The position numbers were made by a program, and so were the translations under genes. A stretch of 64,000 bases of DNA. It comes from Xylaria sp. FL1777. Lineage: Eukaryota > Ascomycota > Sordariomycetes > Xylariales > Xylariaceae. Below are positions 45,328 to 58,177 of this stretch, one piece after another. The first letter of the stretch is position 1, and the number at the start of each line of letters is the position of its first letter. A model generated the notes under the pieces. That model saw only the letters and a program-made list of their open reading frames with translations. It was not told where the DNA came from and searched no databases. The stretch is taken from contig MU400527.1 of assembly GCA_022578965.1 (NCBI GenBank), positions 310,001 to 374,000 on the forward strand, given 5' to 3'.

Positions 45328-47256
45328 CTAAACCCGCTCAACATTCATGATCCTATCCCGCGCTTTGACTCTCATTTTGGGCTTTTGCCATAGTGTCTGC
45401 ATTTGAGAGTCTGCGTGCCAGTCGATGGATTTATCAAGAAGTTCTAGGTCATATTTCCAGATGATTTTAGACATAATCAGTCGTAATTCCAACAATCCAA
45501 GGCTAGCATAGACGAACTTAGTCCTACCCCAAAAAACAGGTAACGTAGGGCATTCTACTTACCTTTTCCCCATACATCCTCTACTCCCAAGAGAAAATGG
45601 CTGTGTCGCATCGAGAATATCCCGCGTTTCAGCCCCCAACCACCTTTCCGGTTTAAATTGTGTCGGGTTCTCGAAGTTTACTGGATCCATGCTCGCGGAA
45701 TAGGGACTCGTATAGACGATTGTCTAAAATTGTTAGCGAGACGAAGATAACATCATGAGCCTCAGCCAATTAGGGGCACGTACCCCTCCCGGAAGAAAGT
45801 TGTCATCAACTGATTCGCCGGGCGAAGGAACCACTCGTGGGAGGGCGAACGGCACTGGGGGATAAATCCTCATCGCTTCCAACATGACTGCCTTCAAGTA
45901 CCGAAGACGCTGAGTGGATTTACCTGTGATCTCTTCGTAGCTGTTGAAGCTCGATCGAATCTCTTCCTGTAATGTTTTCATGATTTCGGGATTGCGAAGC
46001 AAGTAGTAAGTCATTGTTGCCAGTGCGGTAGCCGTGGTTTCACTTCCGGCTATAACAAAGTCAGAAGTATGAGCTGCCAGCTGTAAAACGGAAACCCCTT
46101 TCTCGACCCGGTCTTCAAGAAGCCGTGTTAGAAAGTCTTTTCTTGGAGAATCGCGTGCAATACGCCTAGCATATCATTAGCTTAGACTATAGCTGCGATG
46201 ACACAACGACTAGGACAGGTATCTACTAACCGCTCAACAAGGTCTATTGCCATCTCTTCATTTGATCCCGTATCTGACGTTAACTTCTTGATTTGGTAAT
46301 GTAGGAGAATAGTGAGAATTTTGCCAGCAGTGGGGAAGCGCTTGAACACGTCTATTAAGGCGCCCTGCTTGAGAGCTCCGAGGATAATTGCAATCCAGGG
46401 GTGCGGTTCAGCTAGGTGAAGTTTACGTTAATACAATGATTACAAGAAAATACAGAGAGACTTACGACTCTCAATTGCCCCAAAAGACTCCCCGAATGCC
46501 AAGTCGCCAATGATATCGAATGTTAGCATCTCGTACCCCTTGGTGAGGTCCCAGTCCTCTGACTGCTTGGGGAGCAGTTCCACAAACTTGTCGATACTCT
46601 GCGAAATTAGATCCTCCTGCTCGTTCAATGCGCGATCGGAAAACGCGGATGAAAGGTAGTGCCGCATCTCTGCGTGCACCTGCGGCTGACGTTCGCTGAC
46701 AATCGAGTGAACTCCTCGACCTGCAAAGCTTCCGCCATCGTAGAATTCGCTTTTTATAAATGTTTTCTGGGTCTTCCGACTGGCGTAGATGTCTTTCCAA
46801 GATTCTGCGGTGTTAAACGAAACCTCGTTCGGAGCTACTCGTACGATAGGACCTGTCACGTAGTAAGGAGTCTGGATATCATAAAACTTGGCCTAGTCAA
46901 CCCCATCAATATCAACACTTACCGTATTTAAGGTGCAAATCGTGTATCTTAAACGGCTGACGACCGCCTAGAAACCAGTAACTATGCGGAATCTGTCACG
47001 GAAATTTTGTCAACAGGGTCGAGGTAAAGAGCGACGATTTGTCTTACATTGCTAACGGCAGCGAGTTTCGGCCCAGGGATGCGAGCTAATGGATGATACA
47101 GAAGGTTGTAGATACTGCTCACTACGATACTCAACAGAGACTAAAGTTGTTAGTCTTTGCCTTAATAGTCAAGTTTCAACATGAACTTACGGTGATAGTG
47201 AAAAGAAGAGCCAAGAATACCCAGAACTCTCTAGTCCAGATTACGGATAAGGCCAT
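45328..47256 (-). CDS. Cytochrome P450 monooxygenase, eight exons
   Basis: ER-anchored heme monooxygenase. Minus-strand exons 47256-47191, 47140-47048, 46992-46923, 46852-46466, 46411-46231, 46165-45784, 45723-45563, 45502-45328 join in phase to 504 aa. Visible in order: N-terminal membrane anchor (FWVFLALLFTIT...), Pro-rich hinge RIPGPKLAA, I-helix AGSETT (about residue 302), ExxR in EAMRIYPP (about 359), FKPERW, and the heme loop PFSLGSRGCMGK (Cys about 443). All hallmarks are intact. It has the general look of fungal isotrichodermin-hydroxylase-like P450s, but the substrate is unknown. It is divergent from the PKS across 757 bp, which suggests co-regulation and oxidation of the polyketide. 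Confidence 0.95.
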
Positions 47257-48013
47257 TTTGAGGAACCAGAGTTTACATCTATTACAAGGGTCTTAAGATT
47301 TTAGAACTGGAGAGCGCAGACACGACTACAAGTATTCTATAAAAGAATGCGTCGCTTGAGAGACCCCTCATTTGCCTGTACTATAGAATTATATCGCCCA
47401 GCAATAGGAGCTATGTATTCACGCTGGCACAACAGAGGCTCTGGTTCCTAGTCTGGTCACTCAGCATGCCTATACATGCACCGCCAAGAGATCTGCAGCA
47501 CTTAGCTTATACTAGTACAGCAGCAGTATGCCGCCCGGAGGTTACTACTTGTAGGGAGTCCAAACTTTATAACTACTGGGCGACATACGTATGAAGCTAT
47601 TTCCGGTCGATGAGTTCAAGTGGCAACTGGGTTTGATATTTTACAATGGTTTCGTTCCGCGCCAGTCTGGGGGGCCTTTCATTAATATCAATCGTTAGAT
47701 AAGGTCGGGTATGACCGTAAGAGGTAAGCACCGTAATCACCTCAACAGCTGCCTACGGGCGGCCGGCGTGGTTGAGACTCAGTTCGACTGAGCAGGTCCA
47801 GAGTAAACACTGCTGGTATAGCAAGGCCTAGATGAGCCCAATCCGACTTATACGTTCAGATTAAATGTTTATTTTCTCAGGTTTATAGATCTGGGGCTAT
47901 GTCCCATGATTTAATTGCAGAGTTTGTTTATAGATGAAGTAGAGGAAACGCAGGACCGTAACAACAACTGAGGATTGTCACACTTACAAAATATCATACC
48001 GTAACCCTCCATA
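47257..48013. promoter_or_regulatory. Divergent promoter region, P450 / PKS
   Basis: Gene-free 757 bp between the P450 and PKS start codons. A GC-rich CGGCCG palindrome at 47760-47765 stands out in an otherwise AT-rich stretch and could be a zinc-cluster factor site. That is speculation from shape alone. Confidence 0.5.
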
Positions 48014-51000
48014 ATGCCTTACGTGAATGGAGCCGCCAGCGCCACCGGCGCCAATGGCAGTCCCAAGACTGAACCATTGGCTATTGTCGGAATGGCCTGT
48101 CGATTTGCTGGAGGGGTTACAAGCCCAGAGAAACTCTGGGATTTCGTTTCTAAGGGAAAGAGTGGTTGGTCCAAGATTCCAGAAAAGAGGTTTAACCAAC
48201 AGAGCTTCTATCACCCAAAGAGCGATATGACTGCTGCTGTAAGTGCAGTCTAATCTGTATTATACACATCGTCATTCTAACGCCTTTCCAAGTCTCATAT
48301 CAGTGGCGGATATTTTCTAGAAGAAGATATCGGCGTTTTCGATCCCTCTTTCTTTAATTTTACGTCAGAAGTGGCTGCGGTATGTAGAATCCTCATGCAT
48401 AATAGAAGATATAAGCACTGATACAGAGTAGGCTATGGACCCCCAGATCAGAATGCTTCTAGAGCTAACTTTTGAATCACTAGAAAGCGGTAGGTACCTC
48501 GTCGGCATATTGGCAACCTAGGCTAATCTAAATTAGCTGGTATCCCTTTGCATGAAGTGACGGGCTCAAACACATCCGTCTATGCAGGGTCATTTACAAA
48601 GGATTACCATGACCGAATGATTACTGATCCCCAGCACGTGCCTTCAGCATTTATTGCTGGGAACTATACAGCAATGATAGCAAATCGTATCTCTCATTTC
48701 TTCGATTTGAAGGGGCCGAGCACTGCTGTCGATACCGGCTGCTCATCTTCTCTTGTGGGACTTCATCTTGCATGCCAGAGTCTAAGATTACGGGAATCAG
48801 ACTGCGCTATCGTCGGAGGTTCCTGCATTAACCTTAATCCCGATATCTTCGTCGCCTTGTCAACTCTAGGGTGTGTAATTCCATCTATGTGTAGAATTAT
48901 CAAATGTACTGACTCAAGTAGTTCATGTGGTCCGGATGGCATATCCTATGCCTTCGATCACCGAGTTCAGGGGTATGGGCGCGGCGAGGGCGTCGCAATC
49001 TTAGTCGTGAAGAGACTTGAGGACGCTATAAAGAACCGAGACCCAATTCGCGCTGTTATTCGAGAGACAGCTGCCAATCAGGATGGCAAAACACCCACAA
49101 TCACGTCTCCTGACCTCGATGCTCAAAGAAATCTGATCCGCGCCTGTTATTCCAGGGCTGGCATACCCATTCATGAGACGGCTCTCGTCGAAGCGCATGG
49201 TACTGGTACAAAGGCGGGAGACCCAATCGAGGCGACTGCTATTGGTGCTGCTATTAGCAAGGGCCGTCCCGAAAACCAACCTGTTTATTTAGGATCAGTC
49301 AAGACCAACCTAGGGCACACCGAGGCAGCATCAGGATTAGCGGCGATCATCAAAACGACCAAGTCTCTCGAGGTCGGGCAAATTGCTCCTAGCATCAATT
49401 TCGAGAAACCTAACCCGGATATTGATTTCGAAGGATTGAGGTTGAAGGTGAGTTGCCATCTTCAGGTTAAATATGAGCTTAGTATCTCACAATAATGTAG
49501 GTGCCGCAAAAACTCATTGAGTGGCCGTCGACCGGTATTCGACGAGCATCCATTAATAATTTTGGATACGGTGGTACGAATACCCACGTGATATTAGAAG
49601 AAGGTGGGCATTATCTTCCGAAGACCAATGGAGTCAATGGTGTACACGACGGTCCAGCTCGAAAGCTTTTCGTGTTGAGTGGACGAGATGAAGCCACCAC
49701 CATTAGGTTGGCTGCCAACATGAATGAGTTTCTTCAGCGATCAACCGGCCTCCGCTGGAATGATTTGGCATTTACTCTTGGCCAGCGACGGTCAAGATTC
49801 AACTGGAGCGTAGCTATTTCAGCCGCGTCGGCCGGTGAGCTAACGAGCGCTCTCTCTGAGAAGAGCTTAAAGCCGATTCAATCACAGGGTCGTGTCCCTC
49901 GGCTAGGCTTCGTTTTCAACGGACAGGGTGCTCAATGGTATGCTATGGGACGAGAGCTTATGGGTACATACCCTGTATTCCTAAGCACACTTGAGGACTG
50001 TGATGCTACTATAGCAGAGCTTGGGGCGAAATGGTCCGTAATTGGTAAGCCTTAACCAAACACCGAAGCGCTCGAGCACCGCTGACTTTAATAGAGGAGC
50101 TCAGGCGTGACCAGAAAAGTTCCAGAGTAAACGAGGTCCGATACAGCATGCCACTCACATGCGCAGTCCAACTATCATTAGTCAAGCTTCTCAGCCACTG
50201 GGGTATTACACCAACAGCAGTGACAGGACATTCGACTGGAGAAGTTGCGGCAGCTTTCGCAGCCGGGGCCATAAGTTTAAAGGAAGCCATCGCCGTTACA
50301 TACTTCCGAGGGAAAATTAATGCAGAAGCAGTCGAACGCAAGACTTCAGGCGGCGCTATGATGGCTGTCGGCCTAGGCCCTGATGAAGTCAACCCATATC
50401 TCCAGGGGGTGAAGCACGGCCGAGTTAATATCGCGTGTTTCAACAGCCCTAGCAGCGTAACCCTATCGGGAGACATAGATGCTATTAATGAGCTGGAAAA
50501 GAGATTCACGTCTGAGGGAGTCTTCGCTAGGAAGCTCAAGGTCCAAGCAGCATTCCATTCACACCATATGCTCCCTCTTCAAAAGGAGTACCTAGCAGAA
50601 TTGACCAAACACATGAGTAAAGGAGTGAGGACCTTTGCACAAGATGTTAAGTTCTCATCTCCCGTCACTGGTAATGTACTCCACGAAGCGGATGTGTTGG
50701 GCCCAGAGAATGTGAGTGATATGAATATTCGTTTTGTGTTTTGGCCTTCCTCTGGCTAGTTCATGCTACTGGCTGCCTTCCCCTTCCCCTTGAGAAAATT
50801 GAGTATTGACATTCTGAATGCTAGTGGATTGCCAACATGATACAGCCGGTACAATTTACAGATTCATTCCGAAATATGGTCGTCACAGAAACCGACGGGA
50901 AACAAAACCAAGATATCGATATCGTGGTCGAGATCGGGCCACATTCAGCTTTAGCTGGTCCTATCAGACAATGTCTTAGTGAGCCAGGTCTAAAGAATCT

Positions 51001-54000
51001 CGGCATCACATATGTGTCTTGTCTTGAGAGAGGAAAAGATGCCGTGCAGACAGCGCAGTCCCTTGGCGCGACACTTCTGCAGAAAGGCTATGTGCTCAAC
51101 ATGGCCCATGTCAACTTTCCCACAGGCGACTCAAGCTGTCAAACTATCTATGACCTTCCCTCATATCCTTGGAATCATTCTGTTAGTTACTGGAACGAGC
51201 CAAGGATAAGTCGGGATCATAGGTTTCGCAAACATCCATCTCATGATCTCCTTGGTGTGCGATTACCAGGCACCAGTGACCTATCTCCTATCTGGAAGCT
51301 CAATTTGAAGGCCGAGAACGTGCCGTGGGTTCGCGACCATATGGTCCAGTCCGAGGTCGTCTACCCTGCAGCCGGCTATATTTGTATGGCGATAGAAGCG
51401 GTACGCCAACTTACTGAATCTGATAACGAAGCTATAAGTGGATACAAGCTCCGCGACGTTGATATCCTGAAGGCGTTAATTATTCCGGAGACCAGTCAAG
51501 GCGTTGATGTTCAATTGTTCCTCGAACCTGTGAAAGAAAACTCCCTCGTACAGGACTGGCGTCAATTCCGTATTTACTCTGCGACATTGTCCGACGAGGC
51601 ATGGGTCGAGAACGCCCGAGGTCTGATTGCCGTCGAGAGTTCTGAGGTGGATGGCTTCGCCCTGAATTCTATTGCCGCCTTGAATATTCCCAATGGCAAC
51701 TATTCCCGGACAATGAACCCTAAGACACTCTTCGAATCGCTTCACAAGGTCGGGGTCGCACATGGACCTTTATTCCAGAACCTAGACACTATTCGCATAG
51801 GTAATGGTACGTCCGCGACCAAACTAACAGTGTCAGATGTAACACCGTCGATGCCGTATGGATATCAGCATTCTCATGTCATTCATCCCATCACGCTGGA
51901 CTCTATTTTCCAAGCATTCTATCCAGTACTGTCTCCGGAATCTCGCAAAGCAGTAGGAGCTTCGGTGCCTCGCTCTATCCGAAACCTCTACGTGTCGTCA
52001 CGAATCAGCAGTGAACCAGGGAGCGCCTTGGATGCGTATAGCCATCTTCTTCGTCACAATCTTCAGGGATTCAATGCAACTGCTGCAGTCGTCCCAACAG
52101 GCGGCACCACTAAGATACCCGTAATCGAAATAGAAGACATGCACTTTCAAAGCTTGGGTCGGACAGCAGATGAGGAAACACCACGTCGTGGCGACCTCTG
52201 CATTGTTAATGACTGGATAAAGAGTTTTTCATTGAACGATTTAACACCGTTTAGAAATTCTCTGAAGATGGAGGCTGATGCTGATGAGATAGAGGTAGGC
52301 AGAGACCTTGTCCGAGTAACTTACAACTTGGTGCACGAAGCTCTTACGCAGCTCACTGCTTCTGATATCGAGAACCTCGAATGGCATCATAAGCGATTCT
52401 ACGACTGGATGCTCGTACTCGAGCAGCAAGCCGCGGCTAACCAGTTGGGCCCTAAGAGTGAGCGATGGCCAAAGACTTCCGAGGGCGTCAAGCACATGTT
52501 AATGGATAAGGCCGAGAAGGCCAGCGTTAACGGAGAGCTTGCTATTCGAATCGGAAAGAATCTGCTTCCTATTCTGCGTAAAGAAGTCGCCCCACTCGAA
52601 CTGATGCTTGAAGGCCAGCTGTTATATCGATATTATCAACAGTTCTTGCATTTCACTGGATGCACCTCACAGGCGGCCAAAGTAGTACGCGCCATTGCCG
52701 ACGAGAACCCAGATATCAGAATTCTCGAGATCGGAGCGGGAACCGGAGGGGCTACACTCCCCATCTTGGATGCCCTATCCGCCGATGATTCCCATCGGTT
52801 TGAACATTATGACTTTACCGACATTTCGGCGGGGTTCTTCCAATCTGCCCGGGAGCGCCTCGATTTCTGGGGCGAGATGATAACATTCTCTACATTGAAC
52901 ATAGAGAAAGATATTGAACAACAAGGTTTCAAGCTAGGATCGTATGACGTTATTGTTGCAGCACAAGTACTACATGCTACCAAGAACATGACAAACACGA
53001 TGAGTAACGTCAGGAAGCTACTTAAAGATGGCGGAAAGTTGGTCTTGGTCGAAACAACTCGGGATACTCCTGATGTTCAACTGGTTTTCGGATCAGTGCC
53101 CGGCTGGTGGCTCAGCGAGGAGCCTGAGCGGAAACTAAGTCCCAATATGTCTCTAGACACTTGGGAGAAGCATTTGCGTGAAACAGGATTCACCGGGATA
53201 GATCTCAATGTGTGGGATTGCGAGGACAAAGATCATCAAGCTATGAGCTGCATCATGTCCACGGCAAAGTCAAATCAAAGGCCCGAGTTCGAGAGAGATG
53301 TCACGATTGTCTACGCCGATGATCCGCCTCCTAGCGACTGGACTTTATCGCTCATGGAAAAGATTGTGCACGAGACTGGTTCAACACCTGTCCTTGCTGA
53401 TCTTGCAACCTATAATGCTGCAGGGAAGACTTGTATCTTCCTTTCTGGGCTCCAAGGTGCCATCCAACGTTATGACGAGAATAATTTCGCTTCAATCAAA
53501 CGCCTGGTGACTAGCTCGAAAAGTATCCTCTGGGTTTCAACCGGGTCGGCAGTAGATTGCGAAGTGCCTGAGAATGCGATGCATCTTGGTTTGTTACGGA
53601 CTGCCCGGCTCGAAGATCAGAGCAAAAGATATGTTTCGCTCGATCTTGACCCAGGCCGTGATTCATGGAGCCCTGAGAGTATCGAGGCCATCATGTGTGT
53701 TTTCCGCGCTACGATGCATAACGATGTTGGCCCTGTAGACATGGAGTACGCTGAGAGGGAAACAGTGCTACTGAACCCAAGGTTACATCCAGATTCAACT
53801 GAACACGAAAACTTATTCGATGGCTTGGAGGAGAAGAACCCGGAGTTACAGCCTTTTGTTCAACAGAGCCGTGAGCTACGTATGCATGTCGACGTACCGG
53901 GACTGCTTGACAGCATAGTCTTCAAAGACAGCGAGGACACACAGCTCCCTCTTGCGGATGGTTGGGTTGAGATCGAGCCCATAGCATTCGGTCTCAACTT

Positions 54001-56116
54001 CCACGATGTCATGGCGGCCATGGGTATGCTAAACGAAGTAAGGCAGGAGATGGGCCTCGAGTGTGCTGGTGTCGTGACGTGTATTGGTGGCGGTGTATCC
54101 TCACTACAAGTCGGCGACCGTGTCTGCGCCCTCGCTATACATGGTCACTTTGCAAACCGCGTCCGGGTTCCATGGACTTCCGCAGCACGTATCCCTGAGT
54201 CGATGTCTTTTGAGACAGCAGCTTCCATGGTTATCGTCTTCGTCACGGCTTATTACTCACTCTTCTGGGCCGGCCATGGCGAAGAGGGTGATACTGTATT
54301 GATACACTCGGCTGCTGGTGGTGTCGGACAGGCTTGCATCATATTAGCGCAATGGAGAGGCCTCGAAATCTACGCAACAGTTGGCTCTCAAGAGAAGCGT
54401 GATTTCCTCACCAACACATATGGAATCCCCCCTGAACGCATGTTCTCAAGTCGCGATTCCTCGTTTGCCAAGCATGTATTGAAGGCTACAAACAACAAGG
54501 GCGTCGATATAGTCGTCAATTCGCTGGCTGGCAAGTTACTAGACGCAAGCTGGAACTTACTAGCTCCCCATGGGCGCTTTGTTGAGATTGGCAAGAGAGA
54601 TCTTCACCTGAATAAGTCTCTAGAGATGGAACCGTTCCGAAGGGCCTTGTCATTTATGCACGTGGACGTGTTGCAGCTTGCGGATGATAAGCCTTCCATT
54701 GTTCAGAGGATTTTACAGCAGATAGTGAGGCTGCTCGATCAAAACATCATCCAAAATATCTCGCCTATCAAGACCTTCCCGTTGGCAGAAGTGGGTCGCG
54801 CGTTTCGCACAATGCAAGCCGGCGAGCATATTGGCAAACTAGTTTTGGTGCCCAGCGTGACTGATATGGTCAAGGTAAGTGCTTAGAGGGGGCTTCTGAT
54901 GGCCACATGCTAATTTACTCTCTATAGGCGAGTCGACCTCGTGAACTGGCCATTTTGCATCCCGATGCTACCTATATGATTGTTGGTGGTCTCACCGGCA
55001 TTGGAGCTTCAGTCGCAAAGCTGTTGGTAGACCGGAAGGCTAAGAATCTTGTTTTGGTCTCGAGAAACGCTACCTCACGACCAGGTACCGCTGCCATGAC
55101 GAAAGAGCTTGCATCTACGGGTTGCAATGTGGTAGCCAAGGACTGTGATGTTGGCAACATGGCTGCTCTCAAAGCCTTGGTAGATGAATGTTGCAAGGCA
55201 GGCATGCCCGCTATTAAGGGTATTATCCACGGTGGCATGGTTCTCCAGGTATGATACCAGCTTGATACTTTCAGCTCTCCGTTTTACTAATCGAAAACAG
55301 GACTCAATTCTGGAGCGCATGACATGGACGCAGTGGCAGAGTGCCTTGAATCCAAAACTCCTCGGAACGAGAAACATAGACGAACTATTTGGCGACCAGC
55401 TAGACTTCTACGTCATGTTATCGTCAGGTGTTGGTGTCATGGGCAATCCCTCACAAGCTAATTACGGCGCTGGTGGCTCGTACCAGGATGCCATCGCCCG
55501 TCATCGCGCAAGTCAAGGTCGGGCAGGTGTTGCCATTGACCTAGGCGTTGTCCAGTCGGTCGGGTTTGTCGCAGAAACAGCCAGTATAGAAGAACGGTTA
55601 TCAAAAGCTGGCCATCAGCCGCTCAGCGAGGCCGAGGTGATGGGCCTGATTGAATATGGCATCAGGAAGCCTCGTCGCTCTATCCGTACATCTCACGTGG
55701 CTTCAGGCTTTGTTCAAGTTATGACCTCCGATCCTCGTTTCGCCCTGCTTAAGAACGCGGCAGGGCGAATGAGTGCGGGAGGAGCCGGTGGCCATGCCTC
55801 AGGCCCAGGCAAGGAGGTCAGATTAAGCGAACAGATCGCACAGGCCAAGACAGCCGACGAAGCTACCGCAGCCGTCCAGCAAGCTGTCGTCACCAAGATT
55901 TCCGACATGTTCGTAATTCAAGAGAGCGAGATCAACCCAGGCCTTCCATTGAGCGAATACGGGGTAGACTCATTGGTTGCCGTCGAGCTGCGTAATTGGC
56001 TGGTGCCGAATGCTCGCATCGAGATGAGTATCTTCGACTTGTTGGGGAGTCCGTCGTTGGTTGAGTTAGCGAAGAGTGTCGTGAAACGAAGCAAAGTACT
56101 CTTTACTGTGCAGTGA
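48014..56116 (+). CDS. Highly reducing type I polyketide synthase (KS-AT-DH-MT-ER-KR-ACP)
   Basis: Iterative PKS building a reduced chain from malonyl-CoA. Ten exons: 48014-48238, 48293-48379, 48432-48489, 48537-48870, 48922-49447, 49501-50044, 50095-50711, 50825-54874, 54928-55248, 55301-56116; 2525 aa. KS: DTGCSSS, VEAHGTGT, NLGHTEAASG. AT: FNGQGAQW (about 546), GHSTGE (about 636). DH: His in WVRDHMVQ (about 969), Asp in HPITLDS (about 1156). C-MT: LEIGAGTGG (about 1430). ER: FGLNFHDVM and HSAAGGVGQA (about 1958). KR: IVGGLTGIG (about 2165) and ANYGAGGSYQDA. ACP: EYGVDSL (Ser about 2478). All seven domains look intact. No thioesterase or reductase follows the ACP, so release must be in trans or spontaneous. 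Intron 4 (48871-48921) is 51 bp and stop-free, so its removal rests on splice signals and KS alignment. Confidence 0.96.
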
Positions 56117-56338
56117 TTGATTTGTAAGAAATAGAAGGGTCTTCTAATTGTTATTTATTATATGCTTACATAACCTGCACATGAAGATAAACATTATATA
56201 CTTTTATATAGATATAAGAATAATTCTTACATTTCATTATGCAATAACCAGGAAGTCAATTTTTAAGTATATCTGGAATTTGAAGTAATCGCCAAGGGCC
56301 TAAAGATATCCTACGATACATTCATCTTCCCAACAAAC

Positions 56339-58177
56339 CTACCTGCCAAAGTACCATGTCTCCAAACTCCTCAAGCCTATATATGCAACAGCCGTAAAAG
56401 AATATGCCAATTCAAAGCCTACGTCGCCACCAAAATCCGCGCCACATAGTTTCCCAATGGGGCCCGTGTACCAAGTCTGCGCCGTGCCGAGGACTGCACC
56501 GGCTACGCCAATAGCGAAGGCTGATATAGCGGCAAATCCAGGTGGAAGACACTTTGCCACTGTATAATTCTCAGGCTTGTAGCCCTTAAATCCGCGAAGA
56601 AATATGAAGTGCTCGGTAATGGAAACACCCTCATATATAGCGAGCCAATAGCCAATGAGCAAGAGGAAATTTTCAAGTGCCGCCTCAAAGTGCTCATACC
56701 CTGGTATCGCGATTGCAATGTAAACTGCTGTTCCGACAGCCGTCCAGAGGAAGCGCGGAACACGCTCCGTGGCGCGCGCCAAGACCTGGAGAGACAATGA
56801 CACGGAATAGATGTTGGGGCAGTTGTTGGCGATAATAGACAGCGCAAGCACCACAACGCAAAACTCTCCAAAACGGCCAAGACGCGGCACAAGGACCTGC
56901 GCCAACAATCCTCCAACACCAGACTCGGAATAGGCCTCGCCGTAGGCTGGAACTGAAGTTATTCCTGTCGCGACTGCGGCTCCTAGGAGCTCAGTGAAAA
57001 TAAGAGGGAATAATAACCCCCCAAATGTCCAGAAGAAAATTGAAGCACGGGAGCTGTTCACGGGTTGATATACGGTGTAATCGGCGGCATACGCTGTCCA
57101 CCCTGTCGCGAAGCCGAAGACGGACGCTGCAAACGACAGCACAGCACCAGCTTCGGCCGGGCCAGTAGCTAATGGAAGTCCGGAGTCAAAATTCCCAGAG
57201 TGCGCGAATATTCCAAGCACAACGAGGAATATAATGAAGCTCGGGATCCATGACCAGCGCTCATATATATGAACCAGCTTATAGCCGAAAGCACAGATGA
57301 ACAGCGTTGAGAAGGCGATCACCAAAATCCCTGCGTACCCTGGCACGTCGTGGTTGATTGCGTGTATAAGCTGCGCGCCAACAATGACATTCACCGCTGA
57401 CCACTACGATACTCGAGGTTAGTAATTGCTACTTTGAGGGTGATATGTAGAGGTGTCAAAACAGTGAGAAGGTTTCCAAGGCAGAGTCTTAGCCAGCAAA
57501 AGACCTCCTATACTTTCAAAGTCATCAAAAAACAAGGTGAGATAAGTTCGGGGATCACTCACACCGAGGCACGCTAAGATATTAAAACAGGCCACTGGGG
57601 ATGATGTAGTTAGCGAAGAGTTTTGTCAAATAAACGTACTGAGGGTAAAATTACTCACCTAGCTTAACTCCATAGTAGCCAAAGAAGAAGCGCGAGAGAA
57701 CCATCTGCCGCAACCCGAACTTGGCGCCAAAGGTCGAAAAAAAGCAAACTGGCAGGACGCCGAGGATATTAACGAAGATGATTGTGAGCGCGCTGTCGAC
57801 ATAACCGAGGTTGAACACGGGGATGGCAAGGACTCCTATAGCAAAAGAGGAGACGACCATATTGGCAGAAAGCCACTGCACTCCAGGTGAATAAGGAGGG
57901 AACCGTATAATAGGGGCATACGTAGAAGGCGTACCAACGTGCCAATCTGGCTCATGCTAGAGTCTGTCCTCTCATCGTCTGGAACCCTCTCGATTCCTCG
58001 TTGTTCAACGCCGTACTTGCCTGCAAAGGCTTGGAGCTTAGCATACAGCGAATCACTCTCTGTGGGTGTATAGCTAGATCCAGCATCGTTTTCGTTGACT
58101 TGTCCGACTTCAACGTCCGTGCCTGCGGAATCCCATCGTTTGTCATCCTCGCCGTGCTTTTCTCTAACGGGCGACAT
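56339..58177 (-). CDS. NCS1-family purine/cytosine permease
   Basis: Plasma-membrane proton symporter for nucleobases or related compounds (Fcy2-like branch). Minus-strand exons 58177-57935, 57875-57659, 57594-57563, 57403-56339 join in phase to 518 aa, the family length. The cytosolic N terminus carries KYGVEQRGIERVPDDERTD, then IGTLWLSANMVVSSFAIGV, the first TM block. Later blocks include FGLRQMVLSRFFFGYYGVKL, WSAVNVIVGAQLIHA and ATGWTAYAADYTVY, with about 12 TM segments in all. Exon 3 is only 32 nt. Tail-to-tail with the PKS (222 bp). It may be an unrelated neighbour or move a cluster product or precursor; the sequence does not say. Confidence 0.93.
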
